NCBI RefSeq assembly: GCF_000720135.1
Contig: NZ_JOIU01000001.1
Location: forward strand, 124,001-188,000
Direction: 5' to 3'
DNA length: 64,000 bases
DNA from: Streptomyces sp. NRRL S-1022
Lineage (GTDB): Bacteria; Actinomycetota; Actinomycetes; Streptomycetales; Streptomycetaceae
The notes under the pieces were generated by a model, which searched no databases, was not told the DNA's origin, and worked only from the letters and a program-made list of their open reading frames with translations. Made by a program: the position numbers and the translations under genes. Below, piece after piece: positions 49,329 through 58,701 of the stretch. How positions within the stretch are numbered: the first letter of the stretch is position 1; the number at the start of each line of letters is the position of its first letter.

Positions 49329-51890
49329 TCAGTCGCGGTAGGAGCCGAGGTGCCAGATACGGGCTCGCTCCAGCTTCACCGAGCCGTTCTCGGCGAAGAT
49401 CTGCACTCCCTGACTGGCGGGGTCGGGGAAGATCTGGTCGGTGATCACTGCTTCGCCGCTGCCACCGAACACCTCGACGGACGACCAGTCGAGAAGGATC
49501 CGCAGCTTCACCTTGCCGTCCTTCGCCTCTAGGGGGGCTCGCTGGACGCCGGGGAAGGAGCTGTTGAAGTCCACGGCGCCGGAGCGGGTGCGGTCGACGT
49601 ACAGCTCCTGCGTCCTGGTGTCGTAGCCGATGAGTGTCTCCTCGCCCGCGGCGCCGGTGCGCACCTTCAGGCCGAAGCGTTCGGCGTCCTTGAGGGAGAA
49701 GGTGGCCTCGATGTCGAGTGCCTTGCCCTTGGCCGCGGGGCCGGCCAGGGGCTTGGTGGTGCTCGTGACGGTGATGCCGGCCGCGGTCGCCGGGGGCTCC
49801 CGCCGCAGGGACTTGAGGCTGTTCACCGGCCTGCTGGTCAGGCGGATGCGGCCGTCGACGGTGCGCAGGGCCATCTCCCGGGGGGTGCTCTGTGCGCCCC
49901 GCCAGGGGGAGGTGGGGATGGCGCCGCCGTAGTCCCAGTTGTTCATCCAGCCGATCATGTAACGCTTGCCGCCGGGCGCGTTCTCCCAGGACACCGCCGC
50001 GTAGTAGTCCCTGCCGTAGTCGGCCCAGTCGGCGCGCTGCAGGGCGGACGTGGCGGGCTTGTCGGCGGCGGTGAACTGGTCGGCCAGGATGTGACCCCAG
50101 CCGGCGGTGCTCCTGTCGACGATTCGGATCTGGGCCTTCTTGCCGGCGTAGGGGCGCAGGTCGAAGGAAGCCCAGTCGAGGGTCTCGCTGTTGGAGCCGG
50201 TGGCGCTGCGCACGACCTGGCCGTCGACGATCAGGTTGACGGACGTCTCCTGGGAGACCGGCTGGGCCTCGGTGTCGGACAGCATGATGTGGTCGACGTT
50301 GATGTGACCCCAGCCGCCGGTGTTCTCGTCGACGATCCTGATCTGCGCCTTCTTGCCGACGAGATCGCTGACGTCCCAGGAAGCCCAGTTGAGGGCCTCG
50401 GCGTCCCCTCCGGTGGCGCTGCGCACGGCGTGGCCGTCGACGAGGAGTTCTACGGCGGTGGGTTCGGCGGCGCTGGTGGGGTGATGGCCGCCGCCGATGA
50501 GGAAGTTGATGTGCTTCTTGTCGAGGGTGAATTCGGGTGAGGTGAGCGCGCCGGTGGTGGAGTCGCCGTTCAGGAAGGTGTTGACCAGGCCGCTGCCCCG
50601 GAATCCGGAGACTTCCTGCTGGCCGGGGAGGGTGCCGGTGGCGGGTGCGGCGCCGAAGGCGTCTCCGGTCTTCGTCCAGTCGCCGTAGCTGCCGCCTTCG
50701 AAGTCGGCGAGGACCGTGCCTGCGGGCGGCGGACCCTGCTCCAGGACGGCTCCCGGCTCGTGTGGGTGGCGTCCGCCGCCGACTTTGAAGTTCAGGTAGG
50801 GGCTGTCGACGGTGAATGCGGGGGAGGTGAGGGTGCCCGTGGCGCTGTCACCCGAGTGGAAGCTGTTGGCGAGGCCCTTGCCGTCGAAGCCGTCGATGGT
50901 GCCCTGCCCGGCCAGTGCCCCGGCCGACGGTCCGTCGCCGAACGCGGTGCCGGTGGCCGTCCACGTCCCGAAGCCGGTGTCCTCGAAGTCCTGCACGACT
51001 TTCCCGGTGGGCGGGGTGTAGGAGCCCTTGTCCTCGGCGGTGAACGTCGTGCCGTCGAAGTCGCCGATGAAGTACTGGGCGGCCGAACCGCCTGCGATGC
51101 CGCCGGGGTTGATGTTGACGACGAGGACCCACTTGATGTGGTGCGGGTCTCCGTCGACCGCGAGGGGGAACAGGTCGGGGCACTCCCACACGCCGCCGGT
51201 CGCGCCGGCCGGGCCGAACTCGCTGAGCAGGTCCCAGTCCTTGAGGTTCTTGGACGAGTAGAACCGCACCTTGTGCTCGGTGGACAGCGACACGGTCATC
51301 AGCCAGCTCTTCGTGGGTGCGTACCACTGGACCTTGGGGTCGCGGAACTCGCCGGAGCCGATGTCGAGTACGGGATTGCCCTGGTACTTGGTCCAGGTGC
51401 GGCCGCGGTTGGTGCTGTAAGCGAGCGACTGGGCCTGCTTGCCGCCGTTCCTGTAGGCGCTGGTGTAGATCGCCACCATGGGCGGGTTCTTCTTCGTGCC
51501 GAACCCGGTGGTGTTGTTCCAGTCGACGACCGCGCTGCCGGAGAACACCATCTCCTGGTCGTCGTGCGACAGGGAGAGCGGCAGCTCCTTCCAGTGCACG
51601 AGGTCCTTGCTCACCGCGTGTCCCCAGGACATGTCGCCCCAGGAGTTGCCGTTGGGGTTGTACTGGTAGAACAGGTGGTATTCGCCCTGGTAGTACACCA
51701 GACCGTTCGGATCGTTCATCCAGTTCTTCTGCGGGGTGAAGTGGAACTGGGGCCGGTAGGTTTCGGAGTACGGCCGGGTGTCGGCGGCCAGGGCCTGGGG
51801 GGCGAGCGGGGCCGCGGACAGGGCGCAGACGGTTGCCACCGCCGCGATCATCCGTGTGCGGGCACGCCGGGATATCCGTCCAGAGCTCAT
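49329..51890 (-). CDS. Secreted GH32 fructan hydrolase (levanase/inulinase type)
   Basis: 853 residues from ATG 51890 (AAAGGAG upstream). The signal peptide has an RRARTR start and ends PQALA-AD (residue 36). The five-blade catalytic part is split: WMNDPNGL holds nucleophile Asp60, GEFRDPKVQW the RDP motif and GVWECPDLFPLAV the acid/base Glu. After about residue 330 an insertion of about 280 residues holds two VLADFEGGSYGDW-like repeats and paired LIVDGQVVRSATG modules (carbohydrate-binding, beta-sandwich), then GH32 resumes with YYAAVSWENAPGGKRYMIG and the C-terminal beta sandwich (LDWSSVEVFGGSGEAVITDQ). It releases fructose from levan, inulin or sucrose outside the cell. Paired operators lie 114-143 bases upstream. 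Confidence 0.93.
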   Translation of the reverse strand: MSSGRISRRARTRMIAAVATVCALSAAPLAPQALAADTRPYSETYRPQFHFTPQKNWMNDPNGLVYYQGEYHLFYQYNPNGNSWGDMSWGHAVSKDLVHWKELPLSLSHDDQEMVFSGSAVVDWNNTTGFGTKKNPPMVAIYTSAYRNGGKQAQSLAYSTNRGRTWTKYQGNPVLDIGSGEFRDPKVQWYAPTKSWLMTVSLSTEHKVRFYSSKNLKDWDLLSEFGPAGATGGVWECPDLFPLAVDGDPHHIKWVLVVNINPGGIAGGSAAQYFIGDFDGTTFTAEDKGSYTPPTGKVVQDFEDTGFGTWTATGTAFGDGPSAGALAGQGTIDGFDGKGLANSFHSGDSATGTLTSPAFTVDSPYLNFKVGGGRHPHEPGAVLEQGPPPAGTVLADFEGGSYGDWTKTGDAFGAAPATGTLPGQQEVSGFRGSGLVNTFLNGDSTTGALTSPEFTLDKKHINFLIGGGHHPTSAAEPTAVELLVDGHAVRSATGGDAEALNWASWDVSDLVGKKAQIRIVDENTGGWGHINVDHIMLSDTEAQPVSQETSVNLIVDGQVVRSATGSNSETLDWASFDLRPYAGKKAQIRIVDRSTAGWGHILADQFTAADKPATSALQRADWADYGRDYYAAVSWENAPGGKRYMIGWMNNWDYGGAIPTSPWRGAQSTPREMALRTVDGRIRLTSRPVNSLKSLRREPPATAAGITVTSTTKPLAGPAAKGKALDIEATFSLKDAERFGLKVRTGAAGEETLIGYDTRTQELYVDRTRSGAVDFNSSFPGVQRAPLEAKDGKVKLRILLDWSSVEVFGGSGEAVITDQIFPDPASQGVQIFAENGSVKLERARIWHLGSYRD

Positions 51891-52003
51891 GGTGTCTCCT
51901 TTGCTGCGGCTGTCCGCGCAGCGGAGCCTGCGGCCCCGGCGCGGAACCAGCCGGAAGTTGACGCCCCGCCGGGCGCCGACGTCCACGGCGCCCGACAAGG
52001 AAG

Positions 52004-52033
52004 TGTCATCGTTGACTTGTGTCATCGATGACA
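52004..52033. promoter_or_regulatory. Paired LacI-type operators upstream of the GH32 gene
   Basis: TGTCATCGTTGACT (52004-52017) and the perfect palindrome TGTCATCGATGACA (52020-52033), start to start 16 bases apart. The same motif in the same 16-base arrangement occurs at 53219-53248 before the kinase and importer genes. The LacI regulator encoded at 56408 is the obvious binder. Confidence 0.75.
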
Positions 52034-52116
52034 TTGAATGGCCCGATGATGGGGCAGTCCGGCCAGCGCGTCAACAGTCCGGGCGCCAGATCACCTGCAG
52101 CCGCTACGCCCGTACC

Positions 52117-53082
52117 TCATGCTCGGCCGGCAATGGCGAGCTGCCCCAACTGGCTGTGCAGCGGCGGGTTCGGACCGGCAACCGAGCAGGTCAGGGCCGC
52201 AACCCTGGCAGCGAACCGGCAGGCGTCCGCGACGTCACCGAGACGGAGATGCGTCAGCCTGCCGCCGAGGAGTCCACGGGCGGCCAGGTGATGCAGCAGC
52301 CCGGCGGTGAAGGAGTCCCCCGCCCCTACCGTGTCGACGACGCTCGTGGGCACGGCGGGCACCACGATGCGTTCGCCGTCGAGCGAGGCCAGGACGCCGT
52401 CGGCACCGAGCGTGATCACGACGAGCCGTGCCCCGGCCGCGTGCCAGGTGTCGCACGCCTGCTCGGGCGGCGTGCCCGGCAGCAGGAGCTGCAGGTCGTC
52501 CTCGCTCAGCCGCAGCACATCCGTCAGTGCGCACCAGTGCGCCAGCCGGCCACGGTAGACCTCGGGATCCACCAGCAGCGGCCGGACGTTGGGGTCGATG
52601 CTGATGGTGGCCCGGGGAGCCGCTGCGGCCAGGAAGTCCTCTACCACCGCCGCGCCGGGTTCCCGGACCAGGGCCAGGGAACCGCTGTGCACGCAGGCGG
52701 TCCCGGACAGGTCCACCCCCGCCAGCTCCTTGGCTGTCCACTGCCAGTCGGCCGTGTCCTGCGCGTGGAAGGAGAACGCGGCCTGCCCCCGCTCGTCCAG
52801 CTCCGCCACGGCCAGTGTGCTGGCCTCCGCGGCCGCTACGGCGCCCGTCAGGTCCACCCCGGAGGACTCCAGGTGAGCCCGGAACAGACGGCCGAACACG
52901 TCACCGGACAGTCGTGCGAGGAAACGCGCCGGGGTGCCCAGGCGGGTCAGGGCCACAGCCGTGTTCGCAGGTCCGCCGCCGGGCAGCACCCGCAGCGCGA
53001 GTTCGTTCGAGGTGCCCGTCGGCTCGGTGAACGCGTCCGCGACGCACTCTCCCAGGACGGTGATCTGGCGTGGGCTGCTCAT
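52117..53082 (-). CDS. PfkB-family sugar kinase (probable fructokinase)
   Basis: 321 residues from ATG 53082. Substrate loop GECVADAFTEP, the first PfkB signature GGGPANTAVALTRLG and the second signature VDTVGAGDSFTAGLL with catalytic Asp are present. It transfers phosphate from ATP to imported sugar in the cytosol; given the secreted fructanase and importer encoded around it, fructose is the likely substrate. It is divergent from the ABC importer operon with a shared operator pair between them. Confidence 0.88.
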   Translation of the reverse strand: MSSPRQITVLGECVADAFTEPTGTSNELALRVLPGGGPANTAVALTRLGTPARFLARLSGDVFGRLFRAHLESSGVDLTGAVAAAEASTLAVAELDERGQAAFSFHAQDTADWQWTAKELAGVDLSGTACVHSGSLALVREPGAAVVEDFLAAAAPRATISIDPNVRPLLVDPEVYRGRLAHWCALTDVLRLSEDDLQLLLPGTPPEQACDTWHAAGARLVVITLGADGVLASLDGERIVVPAVPTSVVDTVGAGDSFTAGLLHHLAARGLLGGRLTHLRLGDVADACRFAARVAALTCSVAGPNPPLHSQLGQLAIAGRA

Positions 53083-53218
53083 GGGCGGCTCTTCTCTGCG
53101 AACGCACGGGCGGGGAAGCGGGCACGGACCGGGCATCCGCCGCGGCCGTTACGGACTTGTGTCTCGCGCAAGGCATTGACGTTGCCGGGAGCCGGAGTCC
53201 ATCATCCTCGGCAAGCAG

Positions 53219-53248
53219 TGTCAACGATGACATAAGTCAACGCTGACA
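53219..53248. promoter_or_regulatory. Paired LacI-type operators between kinase and importer genes
   Basis: TGTCAACGATGACA (53219-53232) and AGTCAACGCTGACA (53235-53248), 16 bases start to start, in the 227-base divergent region between the kinase (minus) and the substrate-binding protein gene (plus). The position allows one repressor to control both directions. Confidence 0.75.
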
Positions 53249-53309
53249 TCCCGGGCGGCAGGTGTCCTGATCCCGCCCTGTGCCGCTCGCTATCCCTCAG
53301 GAGTCGAAC

Positions 53310-54332
53310 ATGTCTCGCACCACCCGCCTGTCCTCCTCACTCCTCAGAGCCGCCGCTGTCACGGGCGTTGCGGCGCTCACCCTGACGGCCTGCGGTTCCG
53401 GCTCCGGATCGGACTCGTCCAGCACCGGTTCGGGCGACGTCAAGGTCGGCCTGATCACCAAGACGGACACCAACCCGTTCTTCGTGAAGATGAAGGAGGG
53501 CGCGGAGAAGGAGGCGAAGGCCGAGGGCGTCAAGCTCATGACCGCGGCCGGCAAGTTCGACGGGGACAACGCCGGCCAGGTCACCGCCATCGAGAACATG
53601 GTCGCCTCCGGCGTGAAGGGCATCCTGATCACCCCGAGCGACTCCAAGGCCATCGTGCCGGCCATCGAGAAGGCCAAGGCCAAGGGCGTCCTGGTCATCG
53701 CGCTGGACACACCGACCGACCCGCAGAACGCGGTCGACGCCCTCTTCGCCACCGACAACCTCAAGGCCGGCGAGCTGATCGGCGCATACGCCAAGACCGC
53801 CATGAAGGGCAAGGCCGCCAAGATAGCCACCCTCGACCTCGCGCCCGGCGTGTCCGTCGGCGTCCAGCGCCACGACGGCTTCCTGAAGGGCTTCGGCGTC
53901 AAGGAGGGCGACTCCTCCGTCGTCTGTTCCCAGGACACCGGCGGCGACCAGGCCAAGGGCCAGACGGCGATGGAGAACTGCCTCCAGAAGGAGCCGGACA
54001 TCAACGTCGTCTACACCATCAACGAGCCCGCCGCGCTGGGCGCCTGGACCGCGCTGAAGGCCAAGGGACGCGAGAAGGACGTACTGATCGTCTCCGTCGA
54101 CGGCGGCTGCACCGGGACACAGGCGGTCAAGGACGGCAAGATCGCCGCGACGTCGCAGCAATACCCGCTGAAGATGGCCGCCGAGGGTGTCAAGGCCGTC
54201 GTGACGTACGCCAAGGACGGCAAGAAGGCGTCGGGCTACACCGACACCGGCGTCACCCTGATCACCGACAAGGCGCAGGCCGGCGTCACGGCCAAGGACA
54301 CCGGCTACGGCCTGGAGAACTGCTGGGGCTGA
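53310..54332 (+). CDS. ABC sugar importer, substrate-binding lipoprotein
   Basis: 340 residues from ATG 53310 (AGGAG upstream). The signal ends in a lipobox LTLTAC with Cys28. The mature part is a ribose/fructose-type periplasmic-binding fold (KVGLITKTDTNPFFVKMKEG, then GVKGILITPSDSKAIVP, ALDTPTDPQNAVDALFATDN and SVDGGCTGTQAVKDGKIAAT). It captures the monosaccharide at the outer face of the membrane. It heads an operon with permease and ATPase; a hairpin after the gene probably keeps the binding protein in excess. Confidence 0.93.
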   Translation: MSRTTRLSSSLLRAAAVTGVAALTLTACGSGSGSDSSSTGSGDVKVGLITKTDTNPFFVKMKEGAEKEAKAEGVKLMTAAGKFDGDNAGQVTAIENMVASGVKGILITPSDSKAIVPAIEKAKAKGVLVIALDTPTDPQNAVDALFATDNLKAGELIGAYAKTAMKGKAAKIATLDLAPGVSVGVQRHDGFLKGFGVKEGDSSVVCSQDTGGDQAKGQTAMENCLQKEPDINVVYTINEPAALGAWTALKAKGREKDVLIVSVDGGCTGTQAVKDGKIAATSQQYPLKMAAEGVKAVVTYAKDGKKASGYTDTGVTLITDKAQAGVTAKDTGYGLENCWG

Positions 54333-54354
54333 GCCGCCCCCGAGCCGTACGACA

Positions 54355-54409
54355 CCGCACGCCCCCCGTGCGGCGGCCGCCCCCCCCTTCCCGGAGCGGG
54401 GACGGCCGC
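54355..54409 (+). terminator. Intra-operon hairpins after the binding-protein gene
   Basis: CCGCACG (54355-54361) pairs with CGTGCGG (54367-54373), and GGCGGCCG (54372-54379) with CGGCCGCC (54402-54409); the two stems are mutually exclusive at one base. Such structures between binding-protein and permease genes act as attenuators or mRNA stabilisers. Confidence 0.55.
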
Positions 54410-54474
54410 CCCCTTGTTCCCCTGTCCTCCGACGCGGACGCACAAGGACATCTGTCTTCCGACAAGGACCTCGC

Positions 54475-55488
54475 ATGACAGCCACGACCACGCCCCCGGA
54501 CACGTCCAAGCCGTACGCCGGGCTCACCGCACCGAGCACGGCCCGCAGACTGCTCACCCAGCCGACCACCGGCCCGCTGGTCGCCCTTCTCCTGGCCTGC
54601 GCCTTCTTCTCGCTCTCGACCGACCAGTTCCTCACCGGCGGGAACTTCTCGCTGATCGTGCAGCAGGTCATGGTCGTAGGCACCCTCGCCATCGGCCAGA
54701 CCCTGATCATCCTCACCGCGGGCATTGACCTGTCATGCGGGGCCGTGATGGCGTTCGGCAGCATCATGATCGCCAAAATGGCCGCCGAGGGCTCCCTGCC
54801 CCCGCTCGCCGCCATCGCGCTCGGCCTGGTCGTCTGCAGCGGCTTCGGGCTGCTCAACGGAGCGCTGGTGCAGAAGATCCCGCTGCCGCCGTTCATCGTC
54901 ACCCTCGGCATGCTCAACGTGGCGTTCGCACTGACCCACATCTACTCCGAAGAACAGACCGTCACCAACCTGCCCGGACCCCTGACAGCTCTTGGGAAGA
55001 CCTTCCCGCTCGGCAACACCGACATCACCTACGGCTCGCTGGTCACCATCGGCCTGTTCCTCCTCCTCGCCTACGCCCTGAGCAGCACCGGATGGGGCCG
55101 GCACGTTTACGCGCTCGGCAACAGTCCCGAAGCGGCACGGCTGAACGGCATCCGCACCTCCCGCCTGACCATCGGCGTCTACACCGTGGCGGGTCTGCTC
55201 TACGGCATCGCCGCCCTCCTGCTCATCTCCCGCACCGGAGTCGGCGACCCCCAGGCCGGCCAGACCGACAACCTCGACAGCATCACCGCCGTCGTCCTCG
55301 GCGGCACCAGCCTCTTCGGCGGCCGCGGCTCGGTCCTGGGCACCTTCGTCGGCGTCCTCATCGTCGGTGTGTTCCGCAACGGCCTGCAACTGATGGGCGT
55401 CGCCTCGATCTACCAGACGCTGATCACCGGCGTCCTGGTGATCCTGGCGGTGACCGTAGACCAGATCTCCCGGAAGAAGGCACGATGA
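54475..55488 (+). CDS. ABC sugar importer, permease
   Basis: 337 residues of the RbsC/FrcC type with about ten membrane helices. GIDLSCGAVMAFGSIMIAKM, ALGNSPEAARLNGIRTSRLT (the cytoplasmic coupling loop) and VLGGTSLFGGRGSVLGTFVG are conserved features. It forms the membrane channel of the importer. Its stop overlaps the start of the ATPase gene (ATGA at 55485-55488). Confidence 0.92.
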   Translation: MTATTTPPDTSKPYAGLTAPSTARRLLTQPTTGPLVALLLACAFFSLSTDQFLTGGNFSLIVQQVMVVGTLAIGQTLIILTAGIDLSCGAVMAFGSIMIAKMAAEGSLPPLAAIALGLVVCSGFGLLNGALVQKIPLPPFIVTLGMLNVAFALTHIYSEEQTVTNLPGPLTALGKTFPLGNTDITYGSLVTIGLFLLLAYALSSTGWGRHVYALGNSPEAARLNGIRTSRLTIGVYTVAGLLYGIAALLLISRTGVGDPQAGQTDNLDSITAVVLGGTSLFGGRGSVLGTFVGVLIVGVFRNGLQLMGVASIYQTLITGVLVILAVTVDQISRKKAR

Positions 55489-56315
55489 CCGCGACCACCA
55501 CCCCCGTGCTGCAGGCCCGCGGCCTGGTCAAGCGGTACGGACACGTCACCGCCATCGACGGCGCCGACTTCGACCTGATGCCCGGCGAGGTCCTCGCCGT
55601 CATCGGCGACAACGGCGCCGGAAAGACCAGCCTGATCAAGGCCCTCACCGGCGCACTGACCCCCGACGCCGGCGAGATCCGCCTCAACGGCCGGCCCATC
55701 ACCTTCTCCGGACCGCAAAGCGCCCGCGCCCACGGTATCGAGACGGTCTATCAGGACCTCGCCGTGGCCGCTTCCATGGACATCGCCTCGAACATGTTCC
55801 TGGGACGCGAACTGCTCCGACCAGGCGTCCTGGGAAGCGTCTTCCGCATGCTGGACAAGAAGCGCATGCGCCAGGAGGCCGCCGAGCACATGGCCGACCT
55901 GAAGATCGGGCTGCGCTCGCTGACCCAGGCGGTCGAGACCCTCTCCGGCGGGCAGCGGCAGGCCGTCGCGGTCGCCCGGTCCGTCGCCTGGGCCCGCAGC
56001 GTCGTCGTCATGGACGAACCCACCGCCGCCCTCGGCGTCAAGGAGTCCGGGCAGGTCCTCGACCTCATCCGCCGCGTCCGGGACAAGGGCATGCCGGTCG
56101 TCCTGATCAGCCACAACATGCCGCACGTCTTCGAGATCGCCGACCGCATCCACGTCCACCGCCTCGGCAAGCGCGCGGCCGTGATCAAGCCTTCCGACTA
56201 TTCGATGGCCGAAGTCGTTGCGATCATGACCGGAGCGCTCACCGTCGATGAGGCGGGAGGTACCGTCGTAGCGGACTCCCAGGCGGCGAAGGCCGCGGGA
56301 GTCAAGGCCAACTGA
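55485..56315 (+). CDS. ABC sugar importer, ATP-binding protein
   Basis: 276 residues, one nucleotide-binding domain, so half the size of RbsA and like FrcA of the fructose importer. Walker A GDNGAGKTS (41-49), Q-loop YQDLAVA, signature LSGGQRQAVAVARS and Walker B VVVMDEPTAAL are all intact. It powers uptake through the permease encoded just upstream, with which it shares a 4-base overlap. Confidence 0.92.
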   Translation: MTATTTPVLQARGLVKRYGHVTAIDGADFDLMPGEVLAVIGDNGAGKTSLIKALTGALTPDAGEIRLNGRPITFSGPQSARAHGIETVYQDLAVAASMDIASNMFLGRELLRPGVLGSVFRMLDKKRMRQEAAEHMADLKIGLRSLTQAVETLSGGQRQAVAVARSVAWARSVVVMDEPTAALGVKESGQVLDLIRRVRDKGMPVVLISHNMPHVFEIADRIHVHRLGKRAAVIKPSDYSMAEVVAIMTGALTVDEAGGTVVADSQAAKAAGVKAN

Positions 56316-56407
56316 CCTACGACCACACACCCAAGGGTTCCGGCCGGCCGGGGCGACACACCGCGCCACGGCGGCCGGAACCGACGAGCAGGGGAGACTG
56401 TTACTCC

Positions 56408-57445
56408 ATGGCAGCGAACCGCCGCCCCACCCTCGCAGACGTGGCCCGGGAAGTGGGCGTCAGCGCCAAGACGGTCTCCCGCGTCCTCAACGAGGACGGC
56501 CCCGCATCGGCCAAGACCCGGGAGCAGGTGCTCGCCGCCGTGGCCAGGCTCGGCTTCCAGCCGAACCTTATGGCACGCAACATCCGCGTCGGCGGACCCG
56601 ACACCACCATAGGGCTGGTCATCCCCGACCTCGGCAACCCCTTCTTCGGCGCCGTGGCCCGCAGCATCGAGGACACCGTCCGCGACCGCGGCCTCACCCT
56701 GCTCATGGGCTCCTCCGCGGACGACCCGGACCGCGAACGCGCGCTGACGGACAAGTTCCTCGCCCGCCGCGTCAGCGTCCTGATGGTCGTGCCGTCCGTC
56801 GGCGCCGACCACGCCCACCTCAAGCCCCACCGCGCCACGGGCCTGCCCGTCGTCTTTCTCGACCGGCCTGGGGTGGGCCTGTCCACGGACAGCGTCGTCA
56901 GCTCCAACCGAGCCGGCGCCCAGGCCGGCGTCACCCACCTGATCAACCACGGCCACCGGCGCATCGGCTTCGTCGGCGATCTCCCCACCAAGCTCTACAC
57001 CCGCCGCGAGCGCCTGGCCGGATACCGCGCGGCGCTCGACGAAGCCGGCCTCTCCTACGACCGTTCCCTGCTCACCAACGCGCACGACCAGCATGGGGCC
57101 GCCATCGCCACCGCCGAGCTGCTGAGCCTGGCCGATCCTCCCACCGCCCTGTTCGCCGGCAACAACATCGTCGCCCTGGGGGTCGTTACGGAACTCGCCC
57201 GCACCAAACGCAAGGACGTGGCCCTCGTCGCCTTCGACGACGTCCCGCTCGCCGAGGTACTCGAACCGGCGCTGACCGTCGTCGCCCAGGACCCCGAAGA
57301 AATCGGCAGAGCAGCCGCGACCACCGCCCTGGCCCGCCTCGACGGCGACCGCTCCCGCGTCCGCACCATCACCGTCCCCACCCGACTGATCGTGCGCGGG
57401 TCGGGGGAGCAGCAGCCCGCCCCGCAGCTGCTGCAGGAGGGGTAA
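56408..57445 (+). CDS. LacI-family transcriptional repressor
   Basis: 345 residues. The helix-turn-helix TLADVAREVGVSAKTVSRVL (about residues 8-27) and hinge helix MARNIRVGG precede a ribose-binding-like effector domain (TTIGLVIPDLGNPFFGAVAR, NHGHRRIGFVGDLPTKLYTR, LVAFDDVPLAEVLEPALTVV). It lies 92 bases after the ATPase gene on the same strand and very likely binds the palindromes at 52004-52033 and 53219-53248, released by fructose or a fructose phosphate. Confidence 0.92.
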   Translation: MAANRRPTLADVAREVGVSAKTVSRVLNEDGPASAKTREQVLAAVARLGFQPNLMARNIRVGGPDTTIGLVIPDLGNPFFGAVARSIEDTVRDRGLTLLMGSSADDPDRERALTDKFLARRVSVLMVVPSVGADHAHLKPHRATGLPVVFLDRPGVGLSTDSVVSSNRAGAQAGVTHLINHGHRRIGFVGDLPTKLYTRRERLAGYRAALDEAGLSYDRSLLTNAHDQHGAAIATAELLSLADPPTALFAGNNIVALGVVTELARTKRKDVALVAFDDVPLAEVLEPALTVVAQDPEEIGRAAATTALARLDGDRSRVRTITVPTRLIVRGSGEQQPAPQLLQEG

Positions 57446-57560
57446 CAAGCCCGCTTACCTCTTTTCTCCCTGTCCAGCCGGTCGGCGAGGACGGCCACGG
57501 ATCTAGTAGTGCTTCGTTACGTCGGGTGATCTCGCTCGATGGGGGGGGCATCTTGCTGGT

Positions 57561-57660
57561 ATGAGGCTGGGGGAGGTGGGACGGCTCCGGGGTGAGTTAT
57601 CGGGCGGGGTCTGATGCTGGACGGCCGTCGCAAGTCCATCCAGCCGAGGGCAGCACGGCT
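57561..57660 (+). pseudogene. IS701-family transposase, N-terminal remnant
   Basis: ATG 57561 starts MRLGEVGRLRGEL, then after an internal deletion comes LMLDGRRKSIQPRAARLP in another frame; both match the N-terminus of IS701-type transposases (LLLDGERKSIQP motif). An end-like sequence TAGTAGTGCTTCGTTACGTC (57506-57525) precedes it. The matching C-terminal part is at 58800-59060. Confidence 0.65.
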
Positions 57661-57690
57661 GCCGGATCTTTACCTTCCCGTTTCGCGACG

Positions 57691-57810
57691 ATGAGCCGCG
57701 AGCCCGCCGAACTCATCTCCGAATCATGGCAGTTGACGGCCGAAGAGATCGCCCAGGTGCAGGTCGTCCTCGGATGTCAGGCGCGCTTCTCCGGCGAGTG
57801 GCATCACTGA
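57691..57810 (+). other. Short open frame of doubtful coding status
   Basis: From ATG 57691: LISESWQLTAEEIAQVQVVL and GCQARFSGEWHH then stop, 39 codons. Composition is protein-like and the helix is amphipathic, but there is no ribosome binding site. It may be the tail of a gene fused to the IS remnant. Confidence 0.25.
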
Positions 57811-58049
57811 GCCAGAAGATGCAGTCTGGAATTGCGGGTTCCTTCACCCCGCAGGAGCCGAGACGACAGGGGCTCAACGCTGCGGCGGCATGCAACGATG
57901 CATCAGGTCCCCGAAGGCGGCTCACTGGCTCGCCACGCCAGCCAACATGCTCACGCATGGGGACCTGCCTCTCTTGGAACATGCGCGACTACTCAAAGAA
58001 GCCGGGGAAAATTCCAATTGCGCTAGGCCCAAACTCGCGAGGTGCTGAA

Positions 58050-58541
58050 ATGCTTGGTCGTGCCCTGGCAGTCGCGGTGCTGCTCACCCCCATCCCGTTT
58101 GCGGGCGTGGCTCAGGCTGCTGCGCCGATCGGTCCTGGCTTCAAGATCAGCATCGACGGACAGCTACATGTGCACAGCTATTCTTTTTTCGGGTCTAACA
58201 CGCACCATTATTCTTTCTCGCACGTTTTCCTCGTAAAGCAGGGAAACAATCGTAGAGAAAATTGGTCAACCAGTGCGTGCGCAGGCAATGACACCGTGGG
58301 TTGGGTGCGATTCCAGATGCGCTATGTCCCTGGAAACCAGCCTGAAGTATCGACGCTCATACGCCTCTATACAGGAGATAGTTGCGTCCGCTTCGAAAAC
58401 ATCCTGGCCCATGAGCAAGAAGTTCCGGCTAAACGCCTGACCGCTCAACCTATCCAAATTAACGGAGATACACAGAGCGGCTTGGATTGGGCTAAACTGC
58501 GTTCCACAGAGACCAGTAAGTTTAGCCTGTGTTGTTTCTGA
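58050..58541 (+). CDS. Small secreted protein with unusually low GC
   Basis: 163 residues from ATG 58050 (GAGG at 58039-58042). A Sec signal (LGRALAVAVLLTPIPFAGVA, cleavage near AQA-AA) precedes a mature domain with HSYSFFGSNTHHYSFSHVFL, NWSTSACAGNDTVGWVRFQM and GDSCVRFENILAHEQ and a Cys-Cys end. From about 58160 the base composition drops to near 50% G+C and includes rare A/T-ending codons, unlike every neighbour. It lies between the two ends of an IS701-type transposase. Function unknown; foreign origin is likely. Confidence 0.65.
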   Translation: MLGRALAVAVLLTPIPFAGVAQAAAPIGPGFKISIDGQLHVHSYSFFGSNTHHYSFSHVFLVKQGNNRRENWSTSACAGNDTVGWVRFQMRYVPGNQPEVSTLIRLYTGDSCVRFENILAHEQEVPAKRLTAQPIQINGDTQSGLDWAKLRSTETSKFSLCCF

Positions 58542-58701
58542 GACCGCGTGAAATGGTTAGGGGCAACCGAACGTTTCACGGACCCTGTATACCCGAGCCA
58601 TAGGACGGCCAGCGAACAGACCGCCGGTCACCAGCGGCTTCGTGCGGGTTCAGGAGGTGCGTCACGTACGGAGCTGACGGCCGATCATCCCCACACCCAC
58701 C

